From Pseudomonas sp. C1C7 (GTDB lineage Bacteria > Pseudomonadota > Gammaproteobacteria > Pseudomonadales > Pseudomonadaceae): a stretch of 64,000 nt of DNA. The translations under genes were made by a program, and so were the position numbers. The notes beneath the pieces were generated by a model. That model did not search any database. It was not told the DNA's origin and worked only from the letters and a program-made list of their open reading frames with translations. Below are positions 1 through 8,800 of the stretch, one piece after another. The stretch spans positions 1-64,000 of the forward strand of contig NZ_JABFMP010000018.1 of the NCBI RefSeq assembly GCF_013359595.1, read 5' to 3'. Within the stretch, counting starts at the first letter, position 1. Each line of letters starts with the position of its first letter.

Positions 1-55
1 TTCAGGGTTTGCGACTGCTGCGCAGCCGGACGCAGGCTTCGCCAGCTGCTACAGG
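1..55. repeat. Partial REP-like element at window edge
   Basis: The first bases contain a half element ending in CTTCGCCAGCTGCTACAG. It matches one arm of the perfect hairpin at 50275-50301, so it is probably the edge of a REP element downstream of the BenE-type transporter. The rest may lie in the first bases or outside the window. Confidence 0.4.
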
Positions 56-69
56 GATGGTGAGAAGGT

Positions 70-1260
70 TTAAGTCTTGCGCCAGTTGAGGATCATCAAG
101 GTCACGACGCCCGCGACAATTCCCCAGAACGCCGAACCGATGGAGAACAGCGTCAGTCCCGACGCCGTGACCATGAAGGTGATCAGCGCCGCTTCACGTT
201 CCTTCACCTCGCTCATGGCGATGCTCAGGCCGTTGATGATCGAGCCGAACAGCGCCAGGGCGGCGATCGACAGCACCAGTTCCTTGGGCAGGGCGGCGAA
301 CAGGGCTGCCAGGGTCGCCCCGAACACCCCGGCGATGCCGTAGAAAATCCCGCACCAGACCGCTGCCGTGTAGCGCTTGTTGCGATCTTCATGGGCATGC
401 GGGCCGGTGCAGATCGCCGCGCTGATGGCGGCCAGGTTGATGCCGTGGGAGCCGAAGGGCGCCAGCAGCAGCGAGGCGATGCCGGTGGTGGTGATCAGTG
501 GCGAGGCGGGTACGTGATAGCCGTCGGCGCGCAGTACGGCGATGCCGGGCATGTTTTGTGAGGTCATGGCGACGACGAACAGCGGGATGCCGATGCTGAT
601 GGTCGCGGCGAGGGAGAAGTGCGGGGTGGTCCAGACGGGCGTGGCCACTTCCAGGCGGAAGGCGCTGAAGTCCAGCAGCCCCATGAGCCCCGACAGCGCG
701 GTGCCGATCAACAGCGCGCCCAACACCGCATAGCGCGGCGACAGGCGCTTGACCACCAGATAGGTGAAGAACATGCCCAGCACCAGCGCGGTACGGTGCT
801 GGGCGGCGACGAAGATTTCGCTGCCGATCTTGAACAGGATCCCGGCCAGCAGCGCGGCGGCCAGGGAGGCGGGGATCTTTTTCACCAGGCGTTCGAAGCT
901 GCCGGTCAGGCCGCAGATGGTCACCAGGATCGCGCAGGTTATATAGGCGCCAATCGCTTCGCCATAACTGACGCCGCCCAGGCTGGTGATCAGCAGCGCC
1001 GCGCCGGGGGTCGACCAGGCGATGGTGATCGGCGTGCGATAGCGCAACGACAGACCGATCGAACACACCGCCATGCCGATGGAAATCGCCCAGATCCACG
1101 ACGAAATCTGCCCGCTGGTCAGCCCCGCCGCCTGTCCGGCCTGGAACATCAGGACCAGGGAACTGGTGTAGCCGGTCATCATCGCGATGAAACCGGCGAC
1201 GATGGCCGATGGAGAGGTATCGGCCAGTGGGCGCAATTGCGTATGCGTGGCGTCGTTCAT
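70..1260 (-). CDS. BenE-family transporter (benzoate/H+ symporter type)
   Basis: This 396-residue polytopic inner-membrane protein has about 10-12 hydrophobic segments and family-like stretches such as TSQNMPGIAVLRADGY and FGSHGINLAAI. BenE proteins import benzoate with protons, but many homologues have unknown substrates. The start is the ATG at 1260, giving MNDATHTQLRPL, because the upstream extension is not hydrophobic and runs into a REP element. The gene diverges from a GntR regulator and sits next to guanine and xanthine catabolic genes rather than benzoate genes. A nucleobase or related ring compound is therefore a possible substrate, which is inference from context only. Confidence 0.8.
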   Translation of the reverse strand: MNDATHTQLRPLADTSPSAIVAGFIAMMTGYTSSLVLMFQAGQAAGLTSGQISSWIWAISIGMAVCSIGLSLRYRTPITIAWSTPGAALLITSLGGVSYGEAIGAYITCAILVTICGLTGSFERLVKKIPASLAAALLAGILFKIGSEIFVAAQHRTALVLGMFFTYLVVKRLSPRYAVLGALLIGTALSGLMGLLDFSAFRLEVATPVWTTPHFSLAATISIGIPLFVVAMTSQNMPGIAVLRADGYHVPASPLITTTGIASLLLAPFGSHGINLAAISAAICTGPHAHEDRNKRYTAAVWCGIFYGIAGVFGATLAALFAALPKELVLSIAALALFGSIINGLSIAMSEVKEREAALITFMVTASGLTLFSIGSAFWGIVAGVVTLMILNWRKT

Positions 1261-1303
1261 GACGGCGGTGGTCCTGTTTCTCGTGAAAGTATCGGTGGCG
1301 CTG

Positions 1304-1403
1304 TGTGGGAGCGAGCCTGCTCGCGATGGCGTCACAGACACCGCGGGGCGTCAGACACCCGGCGTTTTCGTTGACGACCATCGCGAGCAGGCTCGCTCCC
1401 ACA
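1304..1403. repeat. REP doublet (REPIN-like), 26-bp perfect inverted arms
   Basis: The arms at 1304-1329 and 1378-1403 are perfect reverse complements (core GAGCCTGCTCGC) separated by 48 bp. A second copy with the same arm length and the same 48-bp spacing lies at 35029-35128, and 37 of the 48 spacer bases match. This fits the Pseudomonas REPIN class of non-autonomous elements spread by RAYT transposases. No RAYT gene is in the window. Confidence 0.85.
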
Positions 1404-1488
1404 GGGTTTAAGCCTAAACTCAAATGTAAGCAGGCATTGCCATACAGCAGCAGCGACAAACAGCCATACAGTCGTGTCGCCACTAACC

Positions 1489-1500
1489 ATTGTGTACAAT
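1489..1500. promoter_or_regulatory. Candidate GntR operator over a -10-like hexamer
   Basis: ATTGT-GT-ACAAT is an inverted repeat in the divergent promoter region between the BenE-type transporter and the GntR regulator. Its right half contains TACAAT, a good -10 hexamer for the regulator. FCD-type GntR proteins often bind short palindromes of the TTGTATACAA kind, so an autoregulatory operator is plausible. No binding evidence exists here. Confidence 0.4.
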
Positions 1501-1592
1501 CGCGGTACTTTTTACGCGATACTTGCCAGCGACCCACTGTGCCGTATTACAGTCACCGTCAATTCGCCGCAGTTCTCCCGACTCGAGTGCCC

Positions 1593-2357
1593 ATGAACGA
1601 ACAGTTGCAGCCCCTCAAGAAACAACCGCGCGCAGGCAAAGCCGGGCGCAGCGGTACCCAGGACGATATTGTCTACGCGCATATCTTCGAGGCCATCCTC
1701 GAACAGCGTCTGGCGCCCGGCACAAAGTTGAGCGAAGAAGCGCTGGGGGAGATTTTCGGGGTCAGCCGCACCATCATCCGCCGCGCGCTGTCGCGCCTGG
1801 CCCATGAAAGCGTGGTGCTGCTGCGGCCCAACCGTGGCGCCGTGGTGGCAAGCCCGAGTGTGGAAGAGGCGCGACAGGTGTTCATGGCTCGGCGTCTGGT
1901 GGAGCGGGCGATCACTGAGCTGGCTGTACAGCACGCCACCGCCGAGCAGATCGCCGAATTGCGGCAGATGGTCAACGACGAACGCGACAGCTTCTCCCGT
2001 GGCGATCGCGGCGCCGGCATCCGTCTGTCGGGGGAATTCCACCTGAAACTGGCGGAAGCGGCGAAAAACGCGCCGTTGATCAGCTTCCAGCGCAGCCTAG
2101 TGTCCCAGACCTCGCTGATCATTGCCCAATATGAAAGCGGCAACCGTTCCCACTGCTCCTACGACGAGCACACCCAACTGATCGATGCGATCGAAGCACG
2201 CAACGGTGAGCTGGCGGTGGACCTGATGATGCATCACATGGATCACATCGACAGCAAACTCAACCTCGACGAGGAAAGTGCGTCGGATGATTTGCATGCG
2301 GTTTTCTCGCATTTGTTGCAGACCAAGAAGCCTGGGCGGTCGCCGGCCAAGATCTGA
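1593..2357 (+). CDS. GntR-family transcriptional regulator (FCD type)
   Basis: This 254-residue protein has an N-terminal winged helix at about residues 25-90, with the family pattern LSEEALGEIFGVSRTIIRRA. An all-helical FCD ligand domain follows at about 95-225. The start is the ATG at 1593 (MNEQLQPLKK), because the longer frame reads through a REP element. It diverges from the BenE-type transporter and converges with guaD, sharing a terminator. Its position suggests control of purine or nucleobase uptake and breakdown. The effector is unknown. Confidence 0.85.
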   Translation: MNEQLQPLKKQPRAGKAGRSGTQDDIVYAHIFEAILEQRLAPGTKLSEEALGEIFGVSRTIIRRALSRLAHESVVLLRPNRGAVVASPSVEEARQVFMARRLVERAITELAVQHATAEQIAELRQMVNDERDSFSRGDRGAGIRLSGEFHLKLAEAAKNAPLISFQRSLVSQTSLIIAQYESGNRSHCSYDEHTQLIDAIEARNGELAVDLMMHHMDHIDSKLNLDEESASDDLHAVFSHLLQTKKPGRSPAKI

Positions 2358-2389
2358 TCCGAGACCGCGAAGGCGGCCTGACAGGCAAT

Positions 2390-2428
2390 AAAAATCCCCC
2401 GGAATCTCACGATACGGGGGATTTTTTT
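2390..2428. terminator. Bidirectional rho-independent terminator
   Basis: The hairpin AATCCCCCG/CGGGGGATT is flanked by a run of A on the left and seven T on the right. It can end transcripts of the GntR gene (plus) and of guaD (minus), which converge here. Confidence 0.85.
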
Positions 2429-2439
2429 GCCTGAAAAAC

Positions 2440-3744
2440 CTAGCGCTGATGCACCAGATTCCCCGCCGCATAGGTCTGCAGCACCGTGCGGTCATCCCCC
2501 AGGGTCATCAAAACGAACAAGGTCTCGGCAATGTTGTTCGCCTGTTTCAGGCGATAGCCCAGCAGCGGCGTGGCGTTGTAGTCCAGCACCAGGAAGTCGG
2601 CGTCGGTGCCCGGTTGCAGGTTGCCGATCTTGTCTTCCAGGCGCAACGAGCGGGCGCCGCCGAGGGTGGCCAGGTACAGCGACTTGAACGGGCTCAGGCG
2701 CGCGCCCTGCAGTTGCATGACCTTGTACGCCTCGTTGAGGGTCTGCAGCAGCGAGAAGCTGGTGCCGCCGCCGACGTCCGTGCCCAGGCCGACATTCAGC
2801 TTGTGCTTCTCGGCCATCGGCAGGTTGAACAGGCCGCTGCCGAGGAAGAAGTTCGAGGTCGGGCAGAACGAGATCGCCGAGCCGGTTTCCGCCAGGCGCG
2901 CGCACTCTTCGTCGCACAGGTGCACGCCGTGGGCGAACACCGAGCGCTCGCCCAGCAGCTGGTAGTGATCGTAGACGTCCAGGTAGCCCTTGCGCTCCGG
3001 GAACAATTCCTTGACCCACTCGATTTCCTTGAGGTTCTCGCTAATGTGGGTCTGCATGTACAGATCGGGGTATTCGGTGAGCAGCTGGCCGGCGAGGGTC
3101 AGTTGTTCCGGGGTGCTGGTCGGGGCGAAACGCGGAGTGACCGCGTAGTGCAGGCGGCCCTTGCCGTGCCAGCGTTCGATCAGCGCCTTGCTTTCCAGGT
3201 AGCTGGATTCGGCGGTGTCGGTCAGGTAGTCCGGCGCGTTGCGGTCCATCATCACCTTGCCGGCGATCATGCGCAGATCCAGCTGCTCGGCGGCCTCGAA
3301 GAACGAGTTCACCGATTGCGGGTGCACGCTGCCGAACACCAGCGCGGTGGTGGTGCCGTTGCGCAGCAACTCCTTGATGAAGATGTCGGCGACTTCGTCG
3401 GCATGGGCCTTGTCGGCGAACTGGCTTTCGCAGGGGAAGGTGTAGGTGTTGAGCCAGTCCAGCAGCTGCTCGCCGTAGGCCCCGACCATGCCGGTCTGCG
3501 GCAGGTGGATGTGGGTGTCGATGAAGCCCGGGGTGATCAGCGAGTCCTGATAGTGAGTGATCTCGATGTCCGCGGCCAGCGATGGCAGCAATTCGCTGGC
3601 GTGGCCGAGGGCGCTGATTTTGCCGTTATCGACCACCAGCAGGCCGTCCTCGAAATACTCGTAGGAGGCTTCGATGCCCACGTCGGCGGGGTCGGCGATG
3701 CTGTGCAAAATGGCGGCGCGGTAGGCTTTGCGAGTCAAGGGCAT
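2440..3744 (-). CDS. guaD: Guanine deaminase
   Basis: This cytosolic amidohydrolase of 434 residues hydrolyses guanine to xanthine and ammonia. The zinc-binding pattern is visible: H78-x-H80 in GFIDTHIHLPQ, a His in MQTHISEN, a His in VFAHGVHL and the Asp in GTDVGGG. The length matches the bacterial GuaD family. It lies 25 bp downstream of xdhC on the same strand and is probably the last gene of an xdhA-xdhB-xdhC-guaD operon. GuaD product would feed XdhAB directly. Confidence 0.95.
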   Translation of the reverse strand: MPLTRKAYRAAILHSIADPADVGIEASYEYFEDGLLVVDNGKISALGHASELLPSLAADIEITHYQDSLITPGFIDTHIHLPQTGMVGAYGEQLLDWLNTYTFPCESQFADKAHADEVADIFIKELLRNGTTTALVFGSVHPQSVNSFFEAAEQLDLRMIAGKVMMDRNAPDYLTDTAESSYLESKALIERWHGKGRLHYAVTPRFAPTSTPEQLTLAGQLLTEYPDLYMQTHISENLKEIEWVKELFPERKGYLDVYDHYQLLGERSVFAHGVHLCDEECARLAETGSAISFCPTSNFFLGSGLFNLPMAEKHKLNVGLGTDVGGGTSFSLLQTLNEAYKVMQLQGARLSPFKSLYLATLGGARSLRLEDKIGNLQPGTDADFLVLDYNATPLLGYRLKQANNIAETLFVLMTLGDDRTVLQTYAAGNLVHQR

Positions 3745-3769
3745 GATCGTTCTCTGTTTATGAGGCTTA

Positions 3770-4642
3770 TCAATTTGAGGCTTTCAAATTCGTGGCTTGC
3801 AATTGAGTCGCCTGGCTGCGGCGCGAGGCCGGCAGCAACTTGGCAATCGGTTCGGCGCTGGAGGTTTGCTGGCCGAAATTCGCGTTGTAGGTGGCGATGA
3901 TTTCGCCGGCGATGGAGATGGCGATTTCCACAGGCAATTTGCCTTTGACTTCACCAATGCCCATCGGGCAGCGCATGCGTTGCACCACGCCGCTGTCGAA
4001 ACCGCGGTCGCGCAGGCGATGTTCGAACTTCACCCGCTTGGTCTTCGAGCCGATCAGGCCGAAGTAGGCGAAGTCGTTGCGCTTGAGGATCGCGGCGGTC
4101 AGTTCCAGGTCGAGCTGGTGGTTGTGGGTCATGACGATGCAGTAGCTGCCGGCGGGCAGGTCGTCGATTTCCTCCACCGGTTCTTCGCTGACGATCTTGC
4201 GCACACCGTGGGGGATCTGTTCGGGGAACTCGTCTTCGCGCGAATCGATCCAGCGCACCCGGCAGGGCAGGCTGGCCAGCAGCGGCACCAGGGCGCGGCC
4301 GACGTGACCGGCGCCGAACACGGCGATCTGCGCCTGGACCTGGCCCATCGGTTCGAACAGCAGCACCGTGGCGCCACCGCAGCACTGGCCCAGGCTGGCG
4401 CCGAGGCTGAAGCGCTCCAGGTGGGTGTCCTGCTTGCCGCTGGCGAGCATCTCGCGGGCGATCTGCATGGCCTTGTATTCCAGGTGCCCGCCACCGATGG
4501 TGTCGAAGGTCTGCCGGGCACTGATGACCATCTTCGAACCGGCATTGCGCGGGGTCGAGCCGAGTTCTTCGATGATGGTCACCAACACGCAGGGTTCACC
4601 GCGGTTTTGCAGGTCGGCGAGGGCGTCGATCCAGTTGTACAT
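3770..4642 (-). CDS. xdhC: Xanthine dehydrogenase accessory protein XdhC
   Basis: XdhC (290 residues) binds molybdenum cofactor, promotes its sulfuration and helps insert it into the XdhB subunit. The N-terminal part carries STPRNAGSKM and TIGGGHLEY, and the C-terminal part has a Rossmann-like stretch around AVFGAGHVGRAL and GLIGSKTKR, all typical of XdhC. The ATG at 4642 is chosen because GAGG lies five bases before it. A GTG at 4648 is in frame but overlaps that ribosome site. The gene follows xdhB by 45 bp. Confidence 0.93.
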   Translation of the reverse strand: MYNWIDALADLQNRGEPCVLVTIIEELGSTPRNAGSKMVISARQTFDTIGGGHLEYKAMQIAREMLASGKQDTHLERFSLGASLGQCCGGATVLLFEPMGQVQAQIAVFGAGHVGRALVPLLASLPCRVRWIDSREDEFPEQIPHGVRKIVSEEPVEEIDDLPAGSYCIVMTHNHQLDLELTAAILKRNDFAYFGLIGSKTKRVKFEHRLRDRGFDSGVVQRMRCPMGIGEVKGKLPVEIAISIAGEIIATYNANFGQQTSSAEPIAKLLPASRRSQATQLQATNLKASN

Positions 4643-4687
4643 GTTCACCTCGACATCGTGGTTGTCAGTTCGGGGCTCTTCGCGGTC

Positions 4688-7087
4688 TCAGAGCGGAGCC
4701 AACTCGGCTTCAGCATCTACAGGCTTCACCGCCTTCAACTGCCGCATCTGCTCACACCCCCACAACACCCGCTCCGGCGTCGCCGGCGCGTCGATCTTCG
4801 GCTGATGCTTGTAGTCACCCAGGCTCGCCACCGCATCCTTGATCGCGCACCACGCCGCGATGCCGAGCATGAACGGCGGTTCGCCCACGGCCTTGGAGTG
4901 GAACACGGTGTCTTCGGGGTTCTTGCGGTTTTCCACCAGCTTCACGCGCAGGTCCAGCGGCATGTCCGCCACGGCCGGGATCTTGTAGCTGGCCGGGCCG
5001 TTGGTCATCAGCTTGCCCTTGTTGTTCCACACCAGCTCTTCCATGGTCAGCCAGCCCATGCCCTGGATGAAGCCGCCCTCGACCTGGCCGATATCGATGG
5101 CCGGGTTCAGCGAGGCGCCGACGTCGTGGAGGATGTCGGTGCGCAGCATCTTGTATTCGCCGGTCAGGGTGTCGACCAGCACTTCGCAGCACGCCGCGCC
5201 GAAGGCAAAGTAGTAGAACGGACGCCCCCGGGCCTGACTGCGGTCGTAGTAGATTTTCGGGGTCTTGTAGAAGCCGGTGCTCGACAGCGAGACCTGGGCG
5301 AAATAGGCCTGCTGAATCAGCGCTTCGAACGTCAGGATGTGATCGCGAACCCGCACGTGGCCGTTGTGGAACACCACGTCTTCTTCGCTGACCTTGTATT
5401 GCCGCGCGGCGAATTCCACCAGGCGTTTCTTGATGATTTCCGCCGCGTTCTGCGCCGCCTTGCCGTTGAGGTCGGCACCACTGGAGGCTGCGGTCGGCGA
5501 GGTGTTGGGGACCTTGTCGGTGTTGGTCGCGGTGATCTGCACGCGGTCCATTTCCACCTGGAACACTTCGGCCACCACCTGCGCGACCTTGGTGTTCAGG
5601 CCCTGGCCCATCTCGGTGCCGCCGTGGTTCAGGTGGATGCTGCCGTCGGTGTAGACGTGCACCAGGGCGCCGGCCTGGTTGAGGAAGCTGGCGGTGAAGG
5701 AAATGCCGAACTTCACCGGGGTCAGCGCCAGGCCTTTTTTCAGGATCGGGCTGTTGGCGTTGTAGCGGCGGATCGCTTCGCGGCGCTCGGCGTACTGGCT
5801 GCTTTCTTCAAGCTCGGCGGTCATTTCCTCGAGCATGTTGTGCTCGACGGTCTGGTAGTAATGAGTGACGTTGCGCTCGGTCTTGCCGTAGTAGTTGGCC
5901 TTGCGCACCGCCAGCGGATCGAGGGCCAGGTGGCGGGCGATGGCGTCCATCACTTCCTCGATGGCGACCATGCCTTGCGGGCCGCCGAAACCACGGTAGG
6001 CGGTGTTCGAGGCGGTGTTGGTCTTGCAGCGATGGCCGTTGATGGTGGCGTCGCCCAGGTAGTACGAGTTGTCCGAGTGGAACATCGCGCGGTCGACGAT
6101 CGACGCCGACAGGTCCGGCGAGCAGCCGCAGTTACCGGCCAGTTCCAGGGCGATGCCGTGCAGGCGACCGGTGCTGTCGAAGCCGACGTCGTACTCGACA
6201 TAGAACGGGTGACGCTTGCCGGTCATCAGCATGTCTTCGACCCGTGGCAGGCGCATCTTGGTCGGCTGGCCGGTCAGGTGCGCAATCACCGCGCACAGGC
6301 AGGCCGGGCTCGCGGCTTGGGTTTCCTTGCCGCCGAAACCGCCGCCCATGCGGCGCATGTCGACGACGATCTTGTTCATCGACACGTCCAGCACTTCGGC
6401 CACCAGCTTCTGCACTTCGGTGGGGTTCTGCGTGGAGCAGTAGACGATCATGCCGCCATCTTCGGTAGGCATTACCGAGGAGATCTGGGTTTCCAGGTAA
6501 AAGTGTTCCTGACCGCCGATGTGCAGCGTGCCCTGGATGCGGTGTTCGGCCGTGGCCAGCGCACCTGCCGAGTCGCCGCGCTGGTGGGTATGGCTTTCGA
6601 GCACGAAATGGCGTTTGCGCAGGGCTTCGACCACGTCCAGCACCGGCTCAAGGTCCTCGTATTCGATGATCGCGGCCATCGCTGCCTTGCGCGCGGTTTC
6701 CAGATCCTTTGCCGCAACGGCGACCACCGGCTGACCGACGAATTGCACGGTGTCGATGGCCAGCAGCGGATCGCCCGGAAGCAGCGGGCCGATGTCCTTC
6801 AGGCCCGGCACGTCCTCGTGGGTGATGGCAATGCGCACGCCCTCGAAGGCATAGCAGGGCGCGGTGTCGATGCTGATGATTTTCGCGTGGGCGCGGTCCG
6901 ACAGGCGCGCATACACGTGCAACTGATTGGGGAATTCCAGGCGATCGTCGATGTACTGCGCTTCACCGGACACATGCTTGGCGGCGCTGTCGTGCTTGAC
7001 GCTGCGGCCGACACCGGTGGTCAGGTCCTTGGCGAACAGCTCAGCCAGCTCGGCCTGGGTCTTCTCTACGGCGTGATGGTTAGACAT
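4688..7087 (-). CDS. xdhB: Xanthine dehydrogenase, molybdopterin-binding subunit
   Basis: This 799-residue large subunit carries the molybdenum site that hydroxylates hypoxanthine and xanthine. Seen directly are the cofactor-binding stretch RMGGGFGGKE and the active-site motif GEPPF near the C terminus, with the catalytic Glu at about residue 736. Length and domain order match XdhB of two-subunit bacterial enzymes. The start overlaps the end of xdhA by 8 bp, so the two are translationally coupled. Confidence 0.95.
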   Translation of the reverse strand: MSNHHAVEKTQAELAELFAKDLTTGVGRSVKHDSAAKHVSGEAQYIDDRLEFPNQLHVYARLSDRAHAKIISIDTAPCYAFEGVRIAITHEDVPGLKDIGPLLPGDPLLAIDTVQFVGQPVVAVAAKDLETARKAAMAAIIEYEDLEPVLDVVEALRKRHFVLESHTHQRGDSAGALATAEHRIQGTLHIGGQEHFYLETQISSVMPTEDGGMIVYCSTQNPTEVQKLVAEVLDVSMNKIVVDMRRMGGGFGGKETQAASPACLCAVIAHLTGQPTKMRLPRVEDMLMTGKRHPFYVEYDVGFDSTGRLHGIALELAGNCGCSPDLSASIVDRAMFHSDNSYYLGDATINGHRCKTNTASNTAYRGFGGPQGMVAIEEVMDAIARHLALDPLAVRKANYYGKTERNVTHYYQTVEHNMLEEMTAELEESSQYAERREAIRRYNANSPILKKGLALTPVKFGISFTASFLNQAGALVHVYTDGSIHLNHGGTEMGQGLNTKVAQVVAEVFQVEMDRVQITATNTDKVPNTSPTAASSGADLNGKAAQNAAEIIKKRLVEFAARQYKVSEEDVVFHNGHVRVRDHILTFEALIQQAYFAQVSLSSTGFYKTPKIYYDRSQARGRPFYYFAFGAACCEVLVDTLTGEYKMLRTDILHDVGASLNPAIDIGQVEGGFIQGMGWLTMEELVWNNKGKLMTNGPASYKIPAVADMPLDLRVKLVENRKNPEDTVFHSKAVGEPPFMLGIAAWCAIKDAVASLGDYKHQPKIDAPATPERVLWGCEQMRQLKAVKPVDAEAELAPL

Positions 7088-8534
7088 AAGCGGTCACCCG
7101 GGTCTCGATGTGAGGCGTTTGCAGTTCGATGAAGTATTTGCGCAGCAGGTTCTGCGCGCTGAGCAGGCGGTATTCCTTGCTGGCGCGGAAGTCCGAGAGC
7201 GGCGTGAAGTCTTCGGCCAGGGCGGCGCAGGCACGCTCCAGGGTGGCGCTGTTGAACGGCGCGTCGCGCAGCACGGTTTCGCAGGCATTGGCGCGTTTCG
7301 GGATCGCCGCCATGCCGCCGAACGCTACGCGGGCATCGGTGATGACGCCGTTCTCCACGCGCAGGTTGAACGCGGCGCAGACCGCGGAAATGTCATCGTC
7401 CAGGCGCTTGGAAACCTTGTAGGCGCGGAAGAACCGCTCGGCACTGGCGCGGGGCACGATGATCTTTTCGATGAACTCGCTTTCCTGACGCGCGGTGACG
7501 CGGTAATCGATGAAGTAATCCTCCAGCAGCAGGGTGCGACGGATGTCGCCCTTGCACAGGACGATCTGCGCGCCCAGAGCAATCAGCAGGGGCGGCGAGT
7601 CACCGATGGGCGAGGCGTTGCCGATGTTGCCGCCCAGGGTGCCCTGGTTGCGGATCTGCAGGGAGGCGAAGCGTTGCAGCAATTCGCCGAAGTCCGGGTA
7701 CTCGGCCTTGAGGGCCTCGTAGCAGTCGGAGAGGGCGGTGGCCGCGCCGATTTCCAGGCGATCGTCGAAGTGTTCGATGCGCTTCATTTCGGCGACGTTG
7801 CCGACGTAGATCATCACCGGCAAGGTGCGGTGGAACTGGGTCACTTCCAGCGCCAGGTCAGTGCCGCCGGCCAGCAGGCGGGCCTGTGGGTAAGCGTCAT
7901 AGAGGTCTGCGAGATCGGCCACGGTCAGCGGCACCAGGCAGCGTTTGTCGCCACTGTTGAGTTCGCCGATGTCGGTGGGTGCGATGGCCTTGAGGCGGGC
8001 AATGGTTTCGGCTTCGCGGGCATCGAACTGATCCGGCTGCTTGCCACAGCAGGATTGCTCGGCGGCCTCCAGGATCGGCCGGTAGCCGGTGCAGCGGCAC
8101 AGGTTGCCGGCGAGTGCTTCGTGGGCCTTGTGGTGGTCTGGCTGGTCGCTGTTTTTCTGCAGGGCGAACAGCGACATCACAAAGCCAGGGGTGCAGAAAC
8201 CGCACTGCGAACCATGGCACTCGACCATGGCCTTTTGCACGCTATGCAGTTCGCCCTTGTGCTTGAGGTCTTCAACGCTGATCAACTGTTTGCCGTGCAG
8301 CGACGAAACAAAGGTCAGGCAGGAATTGAGGCTGCGATAGCGAATGTGTTCGCGACCGCTGTCATCCGTCTGCAATTCGCCGACCACCACGGTGCACGCG
8401 CCGCAGTCACCGCTGGCGCAACCTTCCTTGGTGCCGGGTTTGCCCACGTGGTCGCGCAGATAGTTGAGCACAGTCAGATTCGGGTCCAGGGCGTGCTCGC
8501 TACGGAGTTCCTGGTTGAGTAAAAACTGGATCAC
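7080..8534 (-). CDS. xdhA: Xanthine dehydrogenase, FeS/FAD subunit
   Basis: This 484-residue small subunit passes electrons from the molybdenum site through two [2Fe-2S] clusters to FAD and NAD+. Ferredoxin-type cysteines are C39, C44, C47 and C72. The second cluster uses C111, C114, C146 and C148 (CGFC and CRC). The FAD domain begins around LLAGGTDLALEV. The GTG at 8534 is preferred because GAGG precedes it by six bases and the protein then starts at the family position (MIQFLLNQEL). An in-frame upstream ATG at 8606 would overlap the operator-like palindromes and add 24 atypical residues. Confidence 0.93.
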   Translation of the reverse strand: MIQFLLNQELRSEHALDPNLTVLNYLRDHVGKPGTKEGCASGDCGACTVVVGELQTDDSGREHIRYRSLNSCLTFVSSLHGKQLISVEDLKHKGELHSVQKAMVECHGSQCGFCTPGFVMSLFALQKNSDQPDHHKAHEALAGNLCRCTGYRPILEAAEQSCCGKQPDQFDAREAETIARLKAIAPTDIGELNSGDKRCLVPLTVADLADLYDAYPQARLLAGGTDLALEVTQFHRTLPVMIYVGNVAEMKRIEHFDDRLEIGAATALSDCYEALKAEYPDFGELLQRFASLQIRNQGTLGGNIGNASPIGDSPPLLIALGAQIVLCKGDIRRTLLLEDYFIDYRVTARQESEFIEKIIVPRASAERFFRAYKVSKRLDDDISAVCAAFNLRVENGVITDARVAFGGMAAIPKRANACETVLRDAPFNSATLERACAALAEDFTPLSDFRASKEYRLLSAQNLLRKYFIELQTPHIETRVTAYV

Positions 8535-8591
8535 GGATGGCCTCGCAGACTCATTATTGTTGTTAACCGATGTGACCGAATTTAGCAGGTC

Positions 8592-8628
8592 TGACTTTTC
8601 GGTCAATGATTTTCTGACTTAAAGGTCA
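8592..8628. promoter_or_regulatory. Two TGAC-N6-GTCA palindromes before xdhA
   Basis: TGAC-TTTTCG-GTCA (8592-8605) and TGAC-TTAAAG-GTCA (8615-8628) are centred 23 bp apart, about two helical turns. The second extends to CTGAC/GTCAG. They lie between xdhA and the divergent GntR gene at 8801, as expected of a dimeric repressor site. Assignment to that regulator is inference. Confidence 0.5.
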
Positions 8629-8800
8629 GGAAAAATCATTTTCTCGATCAACAACGGGTTTCCTACAGTATTGACCTACACGGGACAGGCTGCTTTTTGC
8701 TTGAAACGTGCCAAAAACCACCGGGCAGGCACTCCGCCATCCAGCATCAATTGCGCTACACTGCGCCGCTTGTGCAAATCGAAGAGTTTGAAGGACAACC

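Noticed and set aside
3797..7132. Plus-strand open frame of 1111 codons over xdhB and xdhC
   Set aside because: It is antisense to well-supported genes and its composition (Val, His, Gln, Arg and Ala runs) is that of a high-GC shadow frame.
8535..8606. Earlier ATG for xdhA, adding MTEKSDLLNS
   Set aside because: The added part crosses the operator-like palindromes, is not family-like, and the GTG at 8534 has a good ribosome site.
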